Position numbers and translations under genes: made by a program. Shown here piece after piece: positions 47,117 to 58,423 of a stretch of 64,000 bases of DNA. The DNA is from Apricaphanius iberus (lineage: Eukaryota > Chordata > Actinopteri > Cyprinodontiformes > Aphaniidae), in the NCBI GenBank assembly GCA_028564705.1, contig JAPXFQ010000833.1, forward strand, positions 372,001-436,000, read 5' to 3'. The notes beneath the pieces are model-generated. The model did no database searches, was not told the DNA's origin, and worked only from the letters and a program-made list of their open reading frames with translations. Numbering within the stretch: position 1 is the stretch's first letter; every line of letters begins with the position of its first letter.

Positions 47117-47467
47117 GGCCCATTCCCACTGGTCAGCGCATCCAGGCACCAGGGCAGCTAGATTACATGCAAAGTCTATGGTAGCTACGCAGCAAGTGGG
47201 TGTCAAGCTGCAATGCAGCAAGTCGCGCTCGTCGGTGCAGAGGGTATCAGCGCGTCTACACAGCTGATATTAGAGGATATTGGAGTGCCAGGTAAGCAGT
47301 TAAATATTTTCTTTTAACTTTCTTGTTTTGTTAGCTAATGCTAGCTAAACCCAGTTAGGGCAACTACGGTACTAAATACACATTACAAGTTTCCCAGTGG
47401 AAACGTTGTAAACAACTAGTGAAAGAGAAATCCCCGCCTGCGTGCTGACCTACTGATGGGACGCGCC
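47117..47467. mobile_element. Probable MITE, ~350 bp, imperfect TIRs
   Basis: GGCCCATTCCCACTGGTCAG at 47117 is loosely inverted at 47436-47467 (CTGACCTACTGATGGGACGCGCC). The interior is GC-richer than its flanks. Target duplication not resolved. Confidence 0.45.
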
Positions 47468-48035
47468 GACATGGTAAAGTGTTCAGGCAGCAGGGCTTTA
47501 ATTTTAAAGCATCAACTTTCACCCGTTTGAGAGATTTAACACCTGGATGCCTTTACAAAAGTGTTGATGATGATAAATTCGTTAAAGGTGAACTGTTTGT
47601 GAATTATGTTGCAGTAGATATCATTAATGCATATCAGATTAAAGGTTGTTAAATTCTGACAATAATTTAAAAAAAGTATGAATACTTTTGGTTTTTAGAG
47701 TAAACAAACTAAACTGAATTCCAAATAAGTCTTAGAAGTGAGAAGCAATCCTAGATTTTAATTCCTTTAGCTCACTCAAGTTGAAATGAACATATAAAAT
47801 GTTGCTACATGGTAAAAAAAAACAGAAAAAAAACAACTTTTGACTTTTCTTCCACTCACTTATTCACGCTATTCATTTATCCCCAGATCCATATGTGCCC
47901 TGACGTTTCCATTTAATAACACTCCCCGAAGCATTTCCATCCTTAAGAATCTCCACCGTCTTTCCCCGCTCATTAAGTCCTCCTTCTTTCTATCAATCCA
48001 TCCATCTCTGCACCCCACTCATCTCTGCTCCTCCC
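47468..48035. other. No gene seen
   Basis: No supported features apart from A runs. Confidence 0.4.
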
Positions 48036-48140
48036 CTTTAAGTGCCAATCATTAAGCTGTCAGTCAGAGAGCTTGCACGCTGACAGGGTCTCAGCAATCA
48101 ATCAATTTACGATTTATGATGAATAGACGTAAATGCACAG
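48036..48140. promoter_or_regulatory. Candidate conserved element with TALE/HOX-like motifs
   Basis: Non-repetitive stretch with CTGTCAG (48057-48063) and CTGACAG (48080-48086), which contain the MEIS/PREP-type TGACAG core in opposite directions. CAATCAATCAATTTA (PBX-like, 48095-48109) and GATTTATGATGAAT (HOX/PBX-like, 48111-48124) follow. The call rests on motif density alone. Confidence 0.25.
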
Positions 48141-49746
48141 GTTTCCTCCTAACTTCTCTTTCTCTCAGTTTTTTTAAACTAACTGGATGTCCCCTTCCCA
48201 CACTACCGACTACAATCTACCACTTTTCCCTGCCGTGGTTGTACTCTCTTAGTTTCCTTTTACACAGTAAAATGTAACAATCTAAATGAAAAGTGCCTGA
48301 CTAGGTGCATAATAAAAAGATCAGAAGTAGGTTCAGCTAAACAGCCTGTTTCTGTGAATAAGACAAAAGCAAAAGAAATACAGCTCATACACATATATTA
48401 TGGTTGTGAAGAATGTTCAGGTTATTATGGCGTATGGTCAACAGGTTTACAAAAACAAAAAAGAAAGTGGAAAGATTGTTCAGTCCATTTGGTATGAAAC
48501 ACAATAGGCCATGTTCCAAAAAAAGGAAATGGGTTTCAGTTCATAAGTCAGTACCTGGTGGGTTTTATGTTTCCCACCGCAATGCAGCTGTGTTTTGGGA
48601 GCTTCTCCTAGCTTGATGATCAGGACTGATCAAATGAGAAAACCCCCTGACCTATACAAGGTAAAAAAAAATAAAATAAAAATAAGATTCACAATTAAGT
48701 TCATACAGCTTTCAACTGATCACAAATAAATCTATAAATAACAATCAAACACACAATGTTATATTCCATACAACAAACTAACCAAATAAGTCATAATATT
48801 TCATTCAAATAATGATGGTAATAAAATATCTGAATAAAATCAAAACATTTATGGGTCCCATCACAATAAATTAAATTAGCAATAAAGCTAATAAACATCA
48901 AGAAATATTAAAATAGTCGATAAACAAACTGTGCTTTACATGTTGCGCAACAACGTCAAGAAGCTACATGAGTTTAAACCAATTCAAAAGTATCAGAGTA
49001 CTAAAAATTAAAGGGTTCAATAAACAAATTAAGTACTGATCTAATATTTTACAATTATGATAAAAGCAAACATCTTTTTAATAGATGTAACCTCTAATCA
49101 GAACCTAAACCTCTAGCCTAGCGTTAGGTGTTTTGAATGGGTGTTGGCCGCACTGCATTTTTATTAATAACAACAAAACATATAAAGCAAACGACTCACC
49201 GTCGAGTGGATATGTTTAGGGCATAATGATATATCACTAGTCTGTTTTTTTCCCCAGCCATTGATCTGTGATTTTGTGAGTAGGAAGCTTAATGCCAACA
49301 TAGCAGTCACTAAGATAGCAACAGTAATGAAGCTGGAAGAGGTGCAAAAGTCTATTATGAAAGGTTAATTCCTGCCACAATAAAAGGATGGCTGGAAGTG
49401 GGGTCTGATTTTACACTGGTTACAAAAACCCGAACTTTTGCTGTTTATTATTTTTACAGCCATATCTGTTTAGGTACTATCTGACTCCATTCCTGTTTCA
49501 CAAAGCCGCTTTCAATTTACACCCCTATTCATGTCAGGGCTGCAACGATGGATGGTTGAAGGTGGTTGGAGGAGGTGCTGCGGGTTTCAGATAACCCATC
49601 ACAGATCAGATTTACAAGTGTCCCTTGGACTATCGCTCCTCTCTGTAACCTTTTAAATTCCCAAGGTTCTCAATTTAGAGCCTATTTAGTAAGTGTACAT
49701 CCTCTCAGTTAAAAAAGGGAAGCTACACACAAGCATAATGTGGATA
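48141..49746. other. No gene seen
   Basis: AT-rich DNA up to the Tc1-like element. No supported features. Confidence 0.4.
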
Positions 49747-51343
49747 TACACTACCGTTCAAAAGTTTGGGGTCACATTGAAATGTCCTTATTTTTGAATG
49801 AAAAGCACTGTCCTTTTTAATGAAGATAACTTTAAACTAGTCTTAACTTTAAAGAAACACACGCTATACATTGCTAATGTGGTAAATGACTATTCTAGCT
49901 GCAAATGTCTGGTTTTTGGTGCAATATCTACATAGGTGTATAGAGGCCCATTTCCAGCAACTATCACTCCAGTGTTCTAATGGTACAATGTGTTTGCTCA
50001 TTGGCTCAGAAGGCTAATTGATGATTAGAAAACCCTTGTGCAATCATGTTCACACATCTGAAAACAGTTTAGCTCAGTACAGAAGCTACAAAACTACAAA
50101 AGCATCACATTTGTGGGGTCAATTAAACGCTCAAAATGGCCAGAAAAAGAGAACTTTCATCTGAAACTCGACAGTCTATTCTTGTTCTTAGAAATGAAGG
50201 CTATTCCATGCGAGAAATTGCTAAGAAATTGAAGATTTCCTACAACGGTGTGTACTACTCCCTTCAGAGGACAGCACAAACAGGCTCTAACCAGAGTAGA
50301 AAAAGAAGTGGGAGGCCGCGTTGCACAACTGAGCAAGAAGATAAGTACATTAGAGTCTCTAGTTTGAGAAACAGACGCCTCACAGGTCCCCAACTGGCAT
50401 CTTCATTAAATAGTACCCGCAAAACACCAGTGTCAACATCTACAGTGAAGAGGCGGCTGCGGGATTCTGGGCTTCAGGGCAGAGTGGCAAAGAAAAAGCC
50501 ATATCTGAGACTGGCCAATAAAAGAAAAAGATTAAGATGGGCAAAAGAACACAGACATTGGACAGAGGAAGACTGGAAAAAAGTGCTGTGGACGGATGAA
50601 TCCAAGTTTGAGGTGTTTGGATCACAAAGAAGAACGTTTGTGAGACGCAGAACAACTGAAAAGATGCTGGAAGAATGCCTGACGCCATCTGTTAAGCATG
50701 GTGGAGGTAATGTGATGGTCTGGGGTTGCTTTGGTGCTGGTAAGGTGGGAGATTTGTACAGGGTAAAAGGGATTCTGAATAAGGAAGGCTATCACTCCAT
50801 TTTGCAACGCCATGCCATACCCAGTGGAAAGCGCTTGATTGGAGCCAATTTTCTCCTACAACAGGACAATGACCCAAAACACACCTCGAAATTGTGCAAG
50901 AACTATTTAGAGAAGAAGCAGGCAGCTGGTATTCTATCGGTAATGGAGTGGCCAGCGCAGTCACCAGATTTGAACCCCGTTGAGCTGTTGTGGGAGCAGC
51001 TTGACCGTATGGTACGCAAGAAGTGCCCATCCAACCAATCCAAATTGTGGGAGCTGCTTCTAGAAGCGTGGGGTGCAATTTCTCCAGATTACCTCAACAA
51101 ATTAACAGCTAGAATGCCAAAGGTCTGCAATGCTGTAATTGCTGCAAATGGAGGATTCTTTGATGAAAGCAAAGTTTGATGTAAAAACAATCTTATTTCA
51201 AATAAAAATCATTATTTCTAACCTTGTCAATGTCTTGACTCTATTTTTTATTCATTTCACAACGTATGGTGGTGAATAAGTGTGAATTTTCATGGAAAAC
51301 ACAAATTTGTTTGGGTGACCCCAAACTTTTGAACGGTAGTGTA
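49747..51343 (+). mobile_element. Complete Tc1-like (DD38E, Intruder-type) transposon
   Basis: The 1597-bp element is bounded by TACACTACCGTTCAAAAGTT and its exact reverse complement, with the first 29 bases of each end identical (through GGGGTCAC). TA lies just outside each end (49745-49746 and 51344-51345), the Tc1/mariner target duplication. It carries one uninterrupted 347-codon transposase (50136-51179) and a downstream AATAAA at 51201-51206. Identical termini, intact frame and clean TA duplications point to a recent insertion that may still be mobilisable. Whether it is transcribed cannot be seen. Confidence 0.96.
50136..51179 (+). CDS. Tc1-like transposase, intact, DD38E catalytic triad
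   Basis: A DDE transposase that cuts and pastes its own element in the nucleus. Start ATG has a good context (CAAAATGG). The N-terminal ~110 residues form two helix-turn-helix regions for TIR binding (SMREIAKKLKISYNGVYYSL at 24-43, STVKRRLRDSG at 102-112) linked by a GRPR motif at 59-62. A basic patch at 129-139 could serve for nuclear import. The catalytic domain has WTDESKFEVFG (D154), GGGNVMVWGCF at 189-199, QQDNDPKHTS (D244) and SPDLNPVELLW (E283). There are 38 residues between D244 and E283, four more than in classical DD34E Tc1. This matches the described Intruder (DD38E) sibling family in fish. Length 347 aa is normal. No stops, frameshifts or lost catalytic residue. Confidence 0.95.
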   Translation: MARKRELSSETRQSILVLRNEGYSMREIAKKLKISYNGVYYSLQRTAQTGSNQSRKRSGRPRCTTEQEDKYIRVSSLRNRRLTGPQLASSLNSTRKTPVSTSTVKRRLRDSGLQGRVAKKKPYLRLANKRKRLRWAKEHRHWTEEDWKKVLWTDESKFEVFGSQRRTFVRRRTTEKMLEECLTPSVKHGGGNVMVWGCFGAGKVGDLYRVKGILNKEGYHSILQRHAIPSGKRLIGANFLLQQDNDPKHTSKLCKNYLEKKQAAGILSVMEWPAQSPDLNPVELLWEQLDRMVRKKCPSNQSKLWELLLEAWGAISPDYLNKLTARMPKVCNAVIAANGGFFDESKV

Positions 51344-51345
51344 TA

Positions 51346-51540
51346 TGCAACTGTGAGTGAGAACTTTAGATCTTTGGGTAACATGCTATAAAAAATAAAA
51401 AAACAAGACTGTATCACATCAGTGTTTTAAACAAGGGAGAACCAATAAAGCTAAACCAGAGAGGACAAAAGAGGGGAAATGAAGCAGGCATGAAGGAGAT
51501 TGGACAGATCTCAAAAAAGCTCGGCACAGAAAGTCAGAGG
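51346..51540. other. No gene seen
   Basis: No supported features. Confidence 0.4.
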
Positions 51541-51660
51541 GTCGAATAGCCATCAATCAAGCAACTGATCAATGAATTGATTTGTAAATCAGGCACTATA
51601 CAATATGTTAAGACTGAGGCTCCATTAGCGAAGAGCTATCTCGTCATTACACACTAGAAA
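51541..51660. promoter_or_regulatory. Candidate conserved element (ATCAAT-rich)
   Basis: Non-repeat stretch with CATCAATCAA, GATCAATGAATTGATTTG and TTAGCGAAGAG. The TGATTG/ATCAAT density resembles PBX/homeodomain target clusters. Motif-based inference only. Confidence 0.2.
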
Positions 51661-53312
51661 CCAAAAGCTTCAGCTAAAAACTGTCATTTTCACAAAGGCT
51701 TTGCAGAAGTGGTCAATAACACAAGTGGGAGCACTTTTTTAAGCTACCTTTCTTTTTTCTCCTACTATCAGTTTTTGTTGTTGCTATAAGATGAAACTTT
51801 GACTAAATGAGCAACCCATGCACAGATTTTCCCTGGATATACTTTGGGTATGTAATCATAACACCATGTATAATTACATTGATTATGCAAAATCATATTG
51901 GAAGAATTCATGTGGAATACATAAAGGGCTGGCCCAGCTGCAACAGTACTGAATAAATTACACGCCTAATGAGGAGACTTTATACTCTCAAATATATTTT
52001 GCACACAAGTGAATGAGAAATGTCAATACATATCAGCTTTGCTTAGTATATCTTCTCATTGCATTAGAACCACATCAGTGTTATTAATTAAAAATAATTG
52101 CAGTACTCTATAGGAAATTGTGGGGGCAGTATTGCTTATTCTCTGCCCGCACTGTTTTTCTCCCAGGAAGCTAAATATGGACAGACTGTCAAGTTAAAAA
52201 ACACTGGCACCAATGTAGTGTCATAAGTAATTTTACACCTGTCACGGCAGATGCGCTTCTTCCTTCCATTTTAAGCTGGTTAAGTTAATGCGTAATGTTG
52301 TAAGATTTTAATCACATCATAAATGCAATGTCTATGTAAGTTTTAACAAGCTAAAGTAAATGTTAGCTGCAAAGCAAATACTGCTTAAGTTGGGTTTAGT
52401 AAGAGTACATGGGATTGGGCAGAGTTAGAGTTGACAACTAGCACTTGAATAAAAGGCAATTTTACTATTTTAGCAAACACAATCTACCTTTGGTCAGCTT
52501 TGATTTACAACCTAAAGACACCTGGACTACATTTTTTTACACCGCTCAAATAATTTAATCTACCTCAATAAAAAAAAAAAGAACAGTCATTGACAAGTCA
52601 ACTAATCAGGAAAAATATGTATAGGTTAGTTGACAAAAGTCATACGAAAGACAAGGACTGAACAACCTCAAATAGCCTTTGACAGAAATCCATAGACATC
52701 CAGATGTTGGAAGATAAAGTCTTGCTTCAAAACCTATTTTGTATAATTTTCTTCCAAGCCAGAGTTCGTTAGTCTTTAAAAAATACCTTGAACAATGATT
52801 AAGGATGAATTGTGTAAACCATTTCATTTATTCCTTAGGACATTAGTTGCTTTTATTTTTACTCTTTCTGAGTATAAAACAATAATTTTGTGTCCTTTAA
52901 ACAAATAGAATCTTGTTTCAACAGCTTTGGCAAGGCAACTGACATAGCCTACTGAATGTTTTGCAGCCATACAGACCCTTGCTGAAAAGACATCTGTACT
53001 GTAGTTCCTACAGACAGGTCTATGTTTCCTAAGGGTCTACTTAGCTCAGTGATAATGTGCCATTTCCCTTTATCCATTAAAAGCTGTTTGACATGATTTA
53101 TAACCGTGTAACCTGTTTGGGAAGAAGTACAGTAATGTTAATGTCCTCCTGATGCTCCTCAGGAGGAATACCCTTGTCTTTTTAGGCTCTTTTTTTAATA
53201 CATCTTGCTGAAATGCTAATTTTACTACATTTATTTTATTATGCCACAATAACATTAAATGTTTAGACATTGACATGTCTGTACCGTTCCTGATAGTGCA
53301 GGTTTTGCGAAT
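51661..53312. other. No gene seen
   Basis: AT-rich DNA. A short perfect hairpin (CCTCCTGA / TCAGGAGG) lies at 53145-53166. Nothing else supported. Confidence 0.4.
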
Positions 53313-54798
53313 GACAACGCTGTCAGCTTGGAAAGAAACTGAAAAGAAATATTGGCACTGAAAATAAAAATTAGCATTGAAAAAATATAATTACAACTGA
53401 AAATCTTAATTTTGAATTTGAAATAAATGTAGTGAAAAATTCTGTATTGAAGGTGAAATAAAGATTGAAAGTGAAAGAATTTCAATAAAACTCAAAGTGT
53501 ATGCATTTAAACAATTAACTCACAATCAGGTTTTCAACCTTTCAACTTGTTTTTCAATGCCAATCTTTTTTTCATTGCTTCTTCATTCAGATGATACTCA
53601 TTTCACGTTGTGCACATGCAGGAAGGCACATACTAGCTTTCAGCTGTCACTGAGTCGGGCTGTTTTATACCTGTTCTATAACACAACAAATAAATGTCAG
53701 TTGTAGTTCTTTTATATATCTTTAATTCTAAAATGTCCATGTACTACAACAAAATCCTCTGCTATAACTGTCTGTAATGTTGATTTTGATATCACTTTTA
53801 AATGAATCACCGTTTGCTTCCTGTCTTTAGGTTTAGATACACAAAATGGAGCCTTTGAACTGAAATGGTGGCCTAGTGGTTTCAGACATTGCATTGTACA
53901 CCTGGTATCATGAGTTTGATTCTGCCTGAAAATTCATTGTTTTTAGGTTGTTAGTCATTTTTCTTTGACCAGGTGTCCTGATCCTTTAGTCGGCTGATAG
54001 TATGCAGGCTGCACAAACTTTTAGCTTTATGAGATCCATCAGCATTATCATAAATCTTCTTTGTGCATAGGTGTGCTTTAGTTAATATTGTAACATTATA
54101 TCAGCATAAAAATATGAGAAAAATAAACAAAAGTGTACCAGGCAAAAAATAATAGAATTAAAACAAAACAAAGCTGACAAACAAAGCTGGTGGTTTTGAA
54201 CCCATGATAAGCAGGCAATAGCTGAAACCACTAGGCAACCACTTCAGTCAATTAAAGGCTCAGTAAAAGCTCAGTTTTGTGTATCTAAACCTTAAGAATA
54301 GAAGCCAATGATGATTCATTAAAAAATAATATTAAAATAAACTTTAAAGACAGTTATAGCAGTGGATTTTGGTGTGGTACGTGGACATTTTAGAATTAAA
54401 GATTTATAAAAGAACTAGAAGTGATATTTTTTTCTTGGGTTAGAGAATAGGTAAAAAATGGCCCGCGTCACTAACAGCTGATGCCCCGACCCTCATGCAC
54501 GGGCATGACGTGAAATCAGTATCAGCTGAATGAAGCAGCGCTGAAAAAAAGGTTGGGATTGAAAAAAAAAAGATGAAAGTGTGAAAACTTGATGGTGACT
54601 TTTTGTTTTAATGCATATATTTTGAGTTTCATTTAAAAAAAATAAATACATTTGTATTTCAGTTTCAATACATAAATTTTCAATACATTTATTTAAGATT
54701 TAAAATTATGATTTTCAGTTACAATTATATTTTTCAATGTCAAATTTTATTTTCAGAGCGAATATTTCTTTTCAGTTTCATCTTAAGCTGATATTGTC
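53313..54798. repeat. 1.5-kb inverted repeat, ~600-bp arms ending in tRNA-like heads
   Basis: The arm 53313-53925 is matched by the reverse complement of 54197-54798 along its whole length, about three quarters identical by eye with small indels. Shared blocks include AAACTGAAAAGAAATATT, TATGCATT, TTCATTCAG.TGATAC, ATTCTAAAATGTCCA.GTAC and GGTTTAGATACACAAAA. Each arm's inner end has TGCCTAGTGGTTTCAG or TGGCCTAGTGGTTTCAG followed by ATCATG.GTTTGATTC-like sequence, resembling Pol III A and B boxes that point toward the centre. The ~270-bp spacer (53926-54196) is not repeated. It may be one long-TIR element or two inverted copies of one family. No target duplication found. Confidence 0.85.
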
Positions 54799-56550
54799 TG
54801 ATCCCATAGAGTAACTACAATGTTATATTGATATAAAATCAGGAATTTTCTACAAATATAATCTGGATACCAGTCTATAATATACGTCTTTACTGTTTAT
54901 AAAAACGTAGAAAAACCATGTGAGGGAAATGTTTTAAGATTTTCGGTTTAATTCAGTTTTCAGTACCGTAAGAGATTAACTGCAACAGCATAATTACATT
55001 TGCTTCATTTTCTTAATAATAAAATTTGTCACTTGAAGTTATTTAAATTTTTTCAATAAAAAGATGAGATTTTCTAACCATGTGATTATATAAAAAGATT
55101 ATTATTGAGTTTTTATAAACCCATTATTTTTATTGACTCCTTAAGAGGTGGATGAATCAGTAGCCTACAACAAAAACATGCTGTACAATAAATAAAAAAA
55201 TAACCAAAAATGTTTTGTCTTCAGCATTAAGGTGAATCAGAATTGTTCAAAAATAACTGTTTTAATCATATACTCACATCAAAGGCTTTCCATAGCTAAT
55301 CTCCTTGATTTTTAACACATTTTCTCAGTTTATTTGTGAAACTTTGTGAGCCTAATTTTGTCGTTGATTTCAGTTTAACTTTTCATGTCTTTGATGGAAA
55401 CATATTTGATGACTGTAGCTTCTACTCAGCATGAATGAACTGAAAAGTGTCTCACTCACAGAGTGCTTCAAGAAGAAAAAAGATAATCCACATTATCACT
55501 ATAACATAATTACATAAGGTCCACTGTTTTGTAGTGCTAGTTGAAATGCAGGGTTTTTACCTACATCTAAATTAACACAAACACTGTGTTTTAGGTTTAA
55601 ACCTTTATATCAATCTTTTTCAGGTTGATATAAATATTTTTGATAAGATTTTCTTTTTATTTCATCTCAATCCACTTGCTTGCTGGAAACCAGTGTTGTT
55701 ATTGTTCGTTTTTTGGATGTATTATCTTGTTGTTCTCTGCATTTGGCCATCTGTCATTAGTATGAACTTCAGAGGAAGTAGAGGAAAACTGAGAAGTGGA
55801 GACTTCTAATTGGTCCACAGAGTATAAGGGCCTGTTCAAGGGAACACTCTTTATATGAGTACTGATTATAGCAAACAGTAGGTGCTTGTGCTGGCAGGAT
55901 CCTAGTATTAAAGCAGAAGTTCAAGCCCTCTCAGTAGGCCTTGAGTGGGTTTTTTATTTGTCAAATCAATTTGTATTATTTTTGGTGTTCTTCCTACATG
56001 GCAGGTACAGGCTGGTTTATGGAAATAACTTTAAAAAATGAAATTGCATTTTATCATAGCTGAATATCCACTTTTTTGGCAAAATAAGACATTTGCAATA
56101 GGTAAATGTCTAAAAATAAAATTTAGGAAATCTTAGCTTTTAAATCTAATCAGTCTATATAACAAAGCTGCTAATTTGATTTTTGGACTAATAGTGCCCA
56201 TTTGAACTAGATGTTTATTTTCCTTCAATTTACAATTTCTGTAGGGTGTAATATTTTTCTTGCATTATAATTTTACCGTTTTCTCATGTTTAGCACATGG
56301 CTGAAATCTGACTCTCTTTTAGGATCAAAGAGGTGGTCTTTGCTTTGTAAACAGTAATTCTAAAAGGTAGAATTCACATGTTACAGTGCCCTAAATCATA
56401 CTGTTTAAGCAGTGACTTTCTGATGAATCTGTGGTTAAATTATTTTAAGGCTGTTTCATGCAAGAGGCATGCTATTTGTTTTCTGGAAGGTATGTGGCTA
56501 TATGATGGCATCTAATATTGTGTTTAGTGATCTTAATGTCAGGTTATTAA
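54799..56550. other. No gene seen
   Basis: AT-rich DNA without recognisable structure. Confidence 0.4.
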
Positions 56551-56916
56551 TAGTGATGCAACGATACCACTTTTTTCAAACCAATACAATACTGATACTT
56601 GGATCTGAGTACTTGCCAATACCAAGTACCAATGCTGATACTTCTACCTCACACAAAAAAATGCAATGAATTAGACGACAGGTTTTATTTCCTTGTTTGC
56701 TTGTTACAATTGCAATTGATGGTGAATTAGATGAAAAAAAAAGAATAAAATGACATTAAAAAAATGTTGATGTAATTCTTGCAATTTCCACATTTTAAGA
56801 ATAGCTTCATGTTATTAGTTAAATCGGTTAAATAATCGGCTAAATAACTGATACCAATACGAGTACATTGGAACGGTATCAGCCCTGATACCAGTATTAG
56901 TATCAGTGCATCCCTA
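56551..56916. mobile_element. MITE (366 bp), TAGKGATGCA termini
   Basis: The left end is TAGTGATGCAACGATACC, the right end the reverse complement of TAGGGATGCACTGATAC. The interior has many GATACC/GTATC blocks (ACTGATACTTGGATCTGAGT; GGTATCAGCCCTGATACC). It has no coding. The flanks TTATTAA and TTTAATAA are themselves inverted, so the duplication is unclear. Termini suggest a hAT-type family. A fragment of the same family lies at 2436-2520. Confidence 0.75.
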
Positions 56917-58153
56917 TTTAATAACATAAAAATTTAACCGATTTACATCCAAAGAGACACTTCTCATCATTTTTGGTTATTGGAATAATAAAAAAAATAA
57001 AAAAATAAAGGGAACTTTATAGTCATATAATATGGTGATAGAGTCATAAAATAATTATTACAATGCATTGAGCAAACAAAAAAATACAAAAGGTTTTGTT
57101 GTAGAGACACATATTACTGTTAAAAACAACATCTTGCTTGGAACAGAGTTCAGCTTAAAATATAGTAAATTTGATTGAAAATGTGATTTAGATTTCATTG
57201 GCCTGTCAGGTGGTTATTATTAACAATTTTATACTAGATGGAAAAGTTAATCAGAGTGGAGCCAGATCCAATCAATTTTATGCAGCTGATAAAGAGTGGA
57301 ATAAAGACACTGCAAATTGTTTTGCTTGTTGTGATATTTATTGATACTCAATAATTTCTGTTATTAAAGGTTATACTTTATAGAAATTTGAAAACACAAG
57401 ATTTTGCATATTTCTTTTAACAATTTGAAGTTTTTATTAATTTCTCAAGAGAAACAACACATTTTATAACTTTTTACACAAAACTTTTACATTTAAATTC
57501 TTTATTTTGTATAACTTCACTTTTCACTGTTGTAAAAACTGATGAATATGTCTACACTGATTATAAAATCACAGAGGTTGTTGTAGGGTATCCACATTTT
57601 TTCTTCACGTGGCTGCAGCAAAAGTCCTGGAAAACTACCTTGTTCAGCACGAATCTGAATTTTTCTTCAAGGGGGGTGTTGTACTTCTTCCAGGCACATA
57701 TCACCATTCTAAAGAACATTCAAATAAAAATTGTACCCTAAATCATTTTGAAAATCGCTTATATATCAAAATCCACCTCAAATAGATTTGCCTTCTCATC
57801 ATTTTTGTATTTGACACCTTGATATTCAGCTGTGCCTCTCCAAGTCCTCCTACCCTTTGTGAAACTCCTCCTGCAGAACGTCATACACGGCTATTATCAC
57901 AGCATGGCCTGGTGTCGAACTCCGATAGTTTGCAGAAGTTTGCAGCGTGTTACATTTTATTATTTAGTAAAAAGATCACATTGGTGAACAATGACAACAC
58001 TCGAGATTGTAAAATGACATGCAAATGATCCGATATCTGACCCTGAAAGTGGGGTTTTGAAAGAACCAGAGAGAATTCAAAGGTTTTTACAAGATGTGTC
58101 GGCTTTGTAATATTTAACCTCCTCGGCACCCTTTTATATATATATTAATCACT
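56917..58153. other. No gene seen
   Basis: AT-rich DNA, A/T runs at 56985-57008. No supported features. Confidence 0.4.
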
Positions 58154-58423
58154 ATGAAGCTACATCTTGCAATGAAACCACAAAAATATATAGAAATAAA
58201 AAGCTAAGACTTGCATTGAAATCACAAATGTAGAGAGAAATGAAGCTACGTTTTGCACTGAAACCATAAATTCAAACAACTATGAAGCTATGTTTTGCAA
58301 TTCAACCATAAAAGCATACAAATAAGTAGCTACATTTTGCATTGCAACCATAAAATCACAGAAATATAAAGTTACATTTTGCATTGCAACCATAAAAGCA
58401 CAGAAATATAAAGCTACGTTTTG
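58154..58423. repeat. 42-bp minisatellite, 6.4 copies
   Basis: Units of the form ATAAAGCTACGTTTTGCATT-GCAACCATAAAAGCACAGAAAT follow each other. The first two are 45 and 41 bases, the next four exactly 42, and the last is cut after 16 bases. The rightmost full units are the most alike, the leftmost the most diverged. All frames contain stops, so the array is non-coding. Confidence 0.95.

Noticed and set aside
50692..51078. 128-codon minus-strand frame
   Set aside because: Antisense shadow of the Tc1 transposase.
58154..58423. CRISPR-like array
   Set aside because: Units are contiguous with no repeat/spacer alternation, in a vertebrate context. It is a minisatellite.
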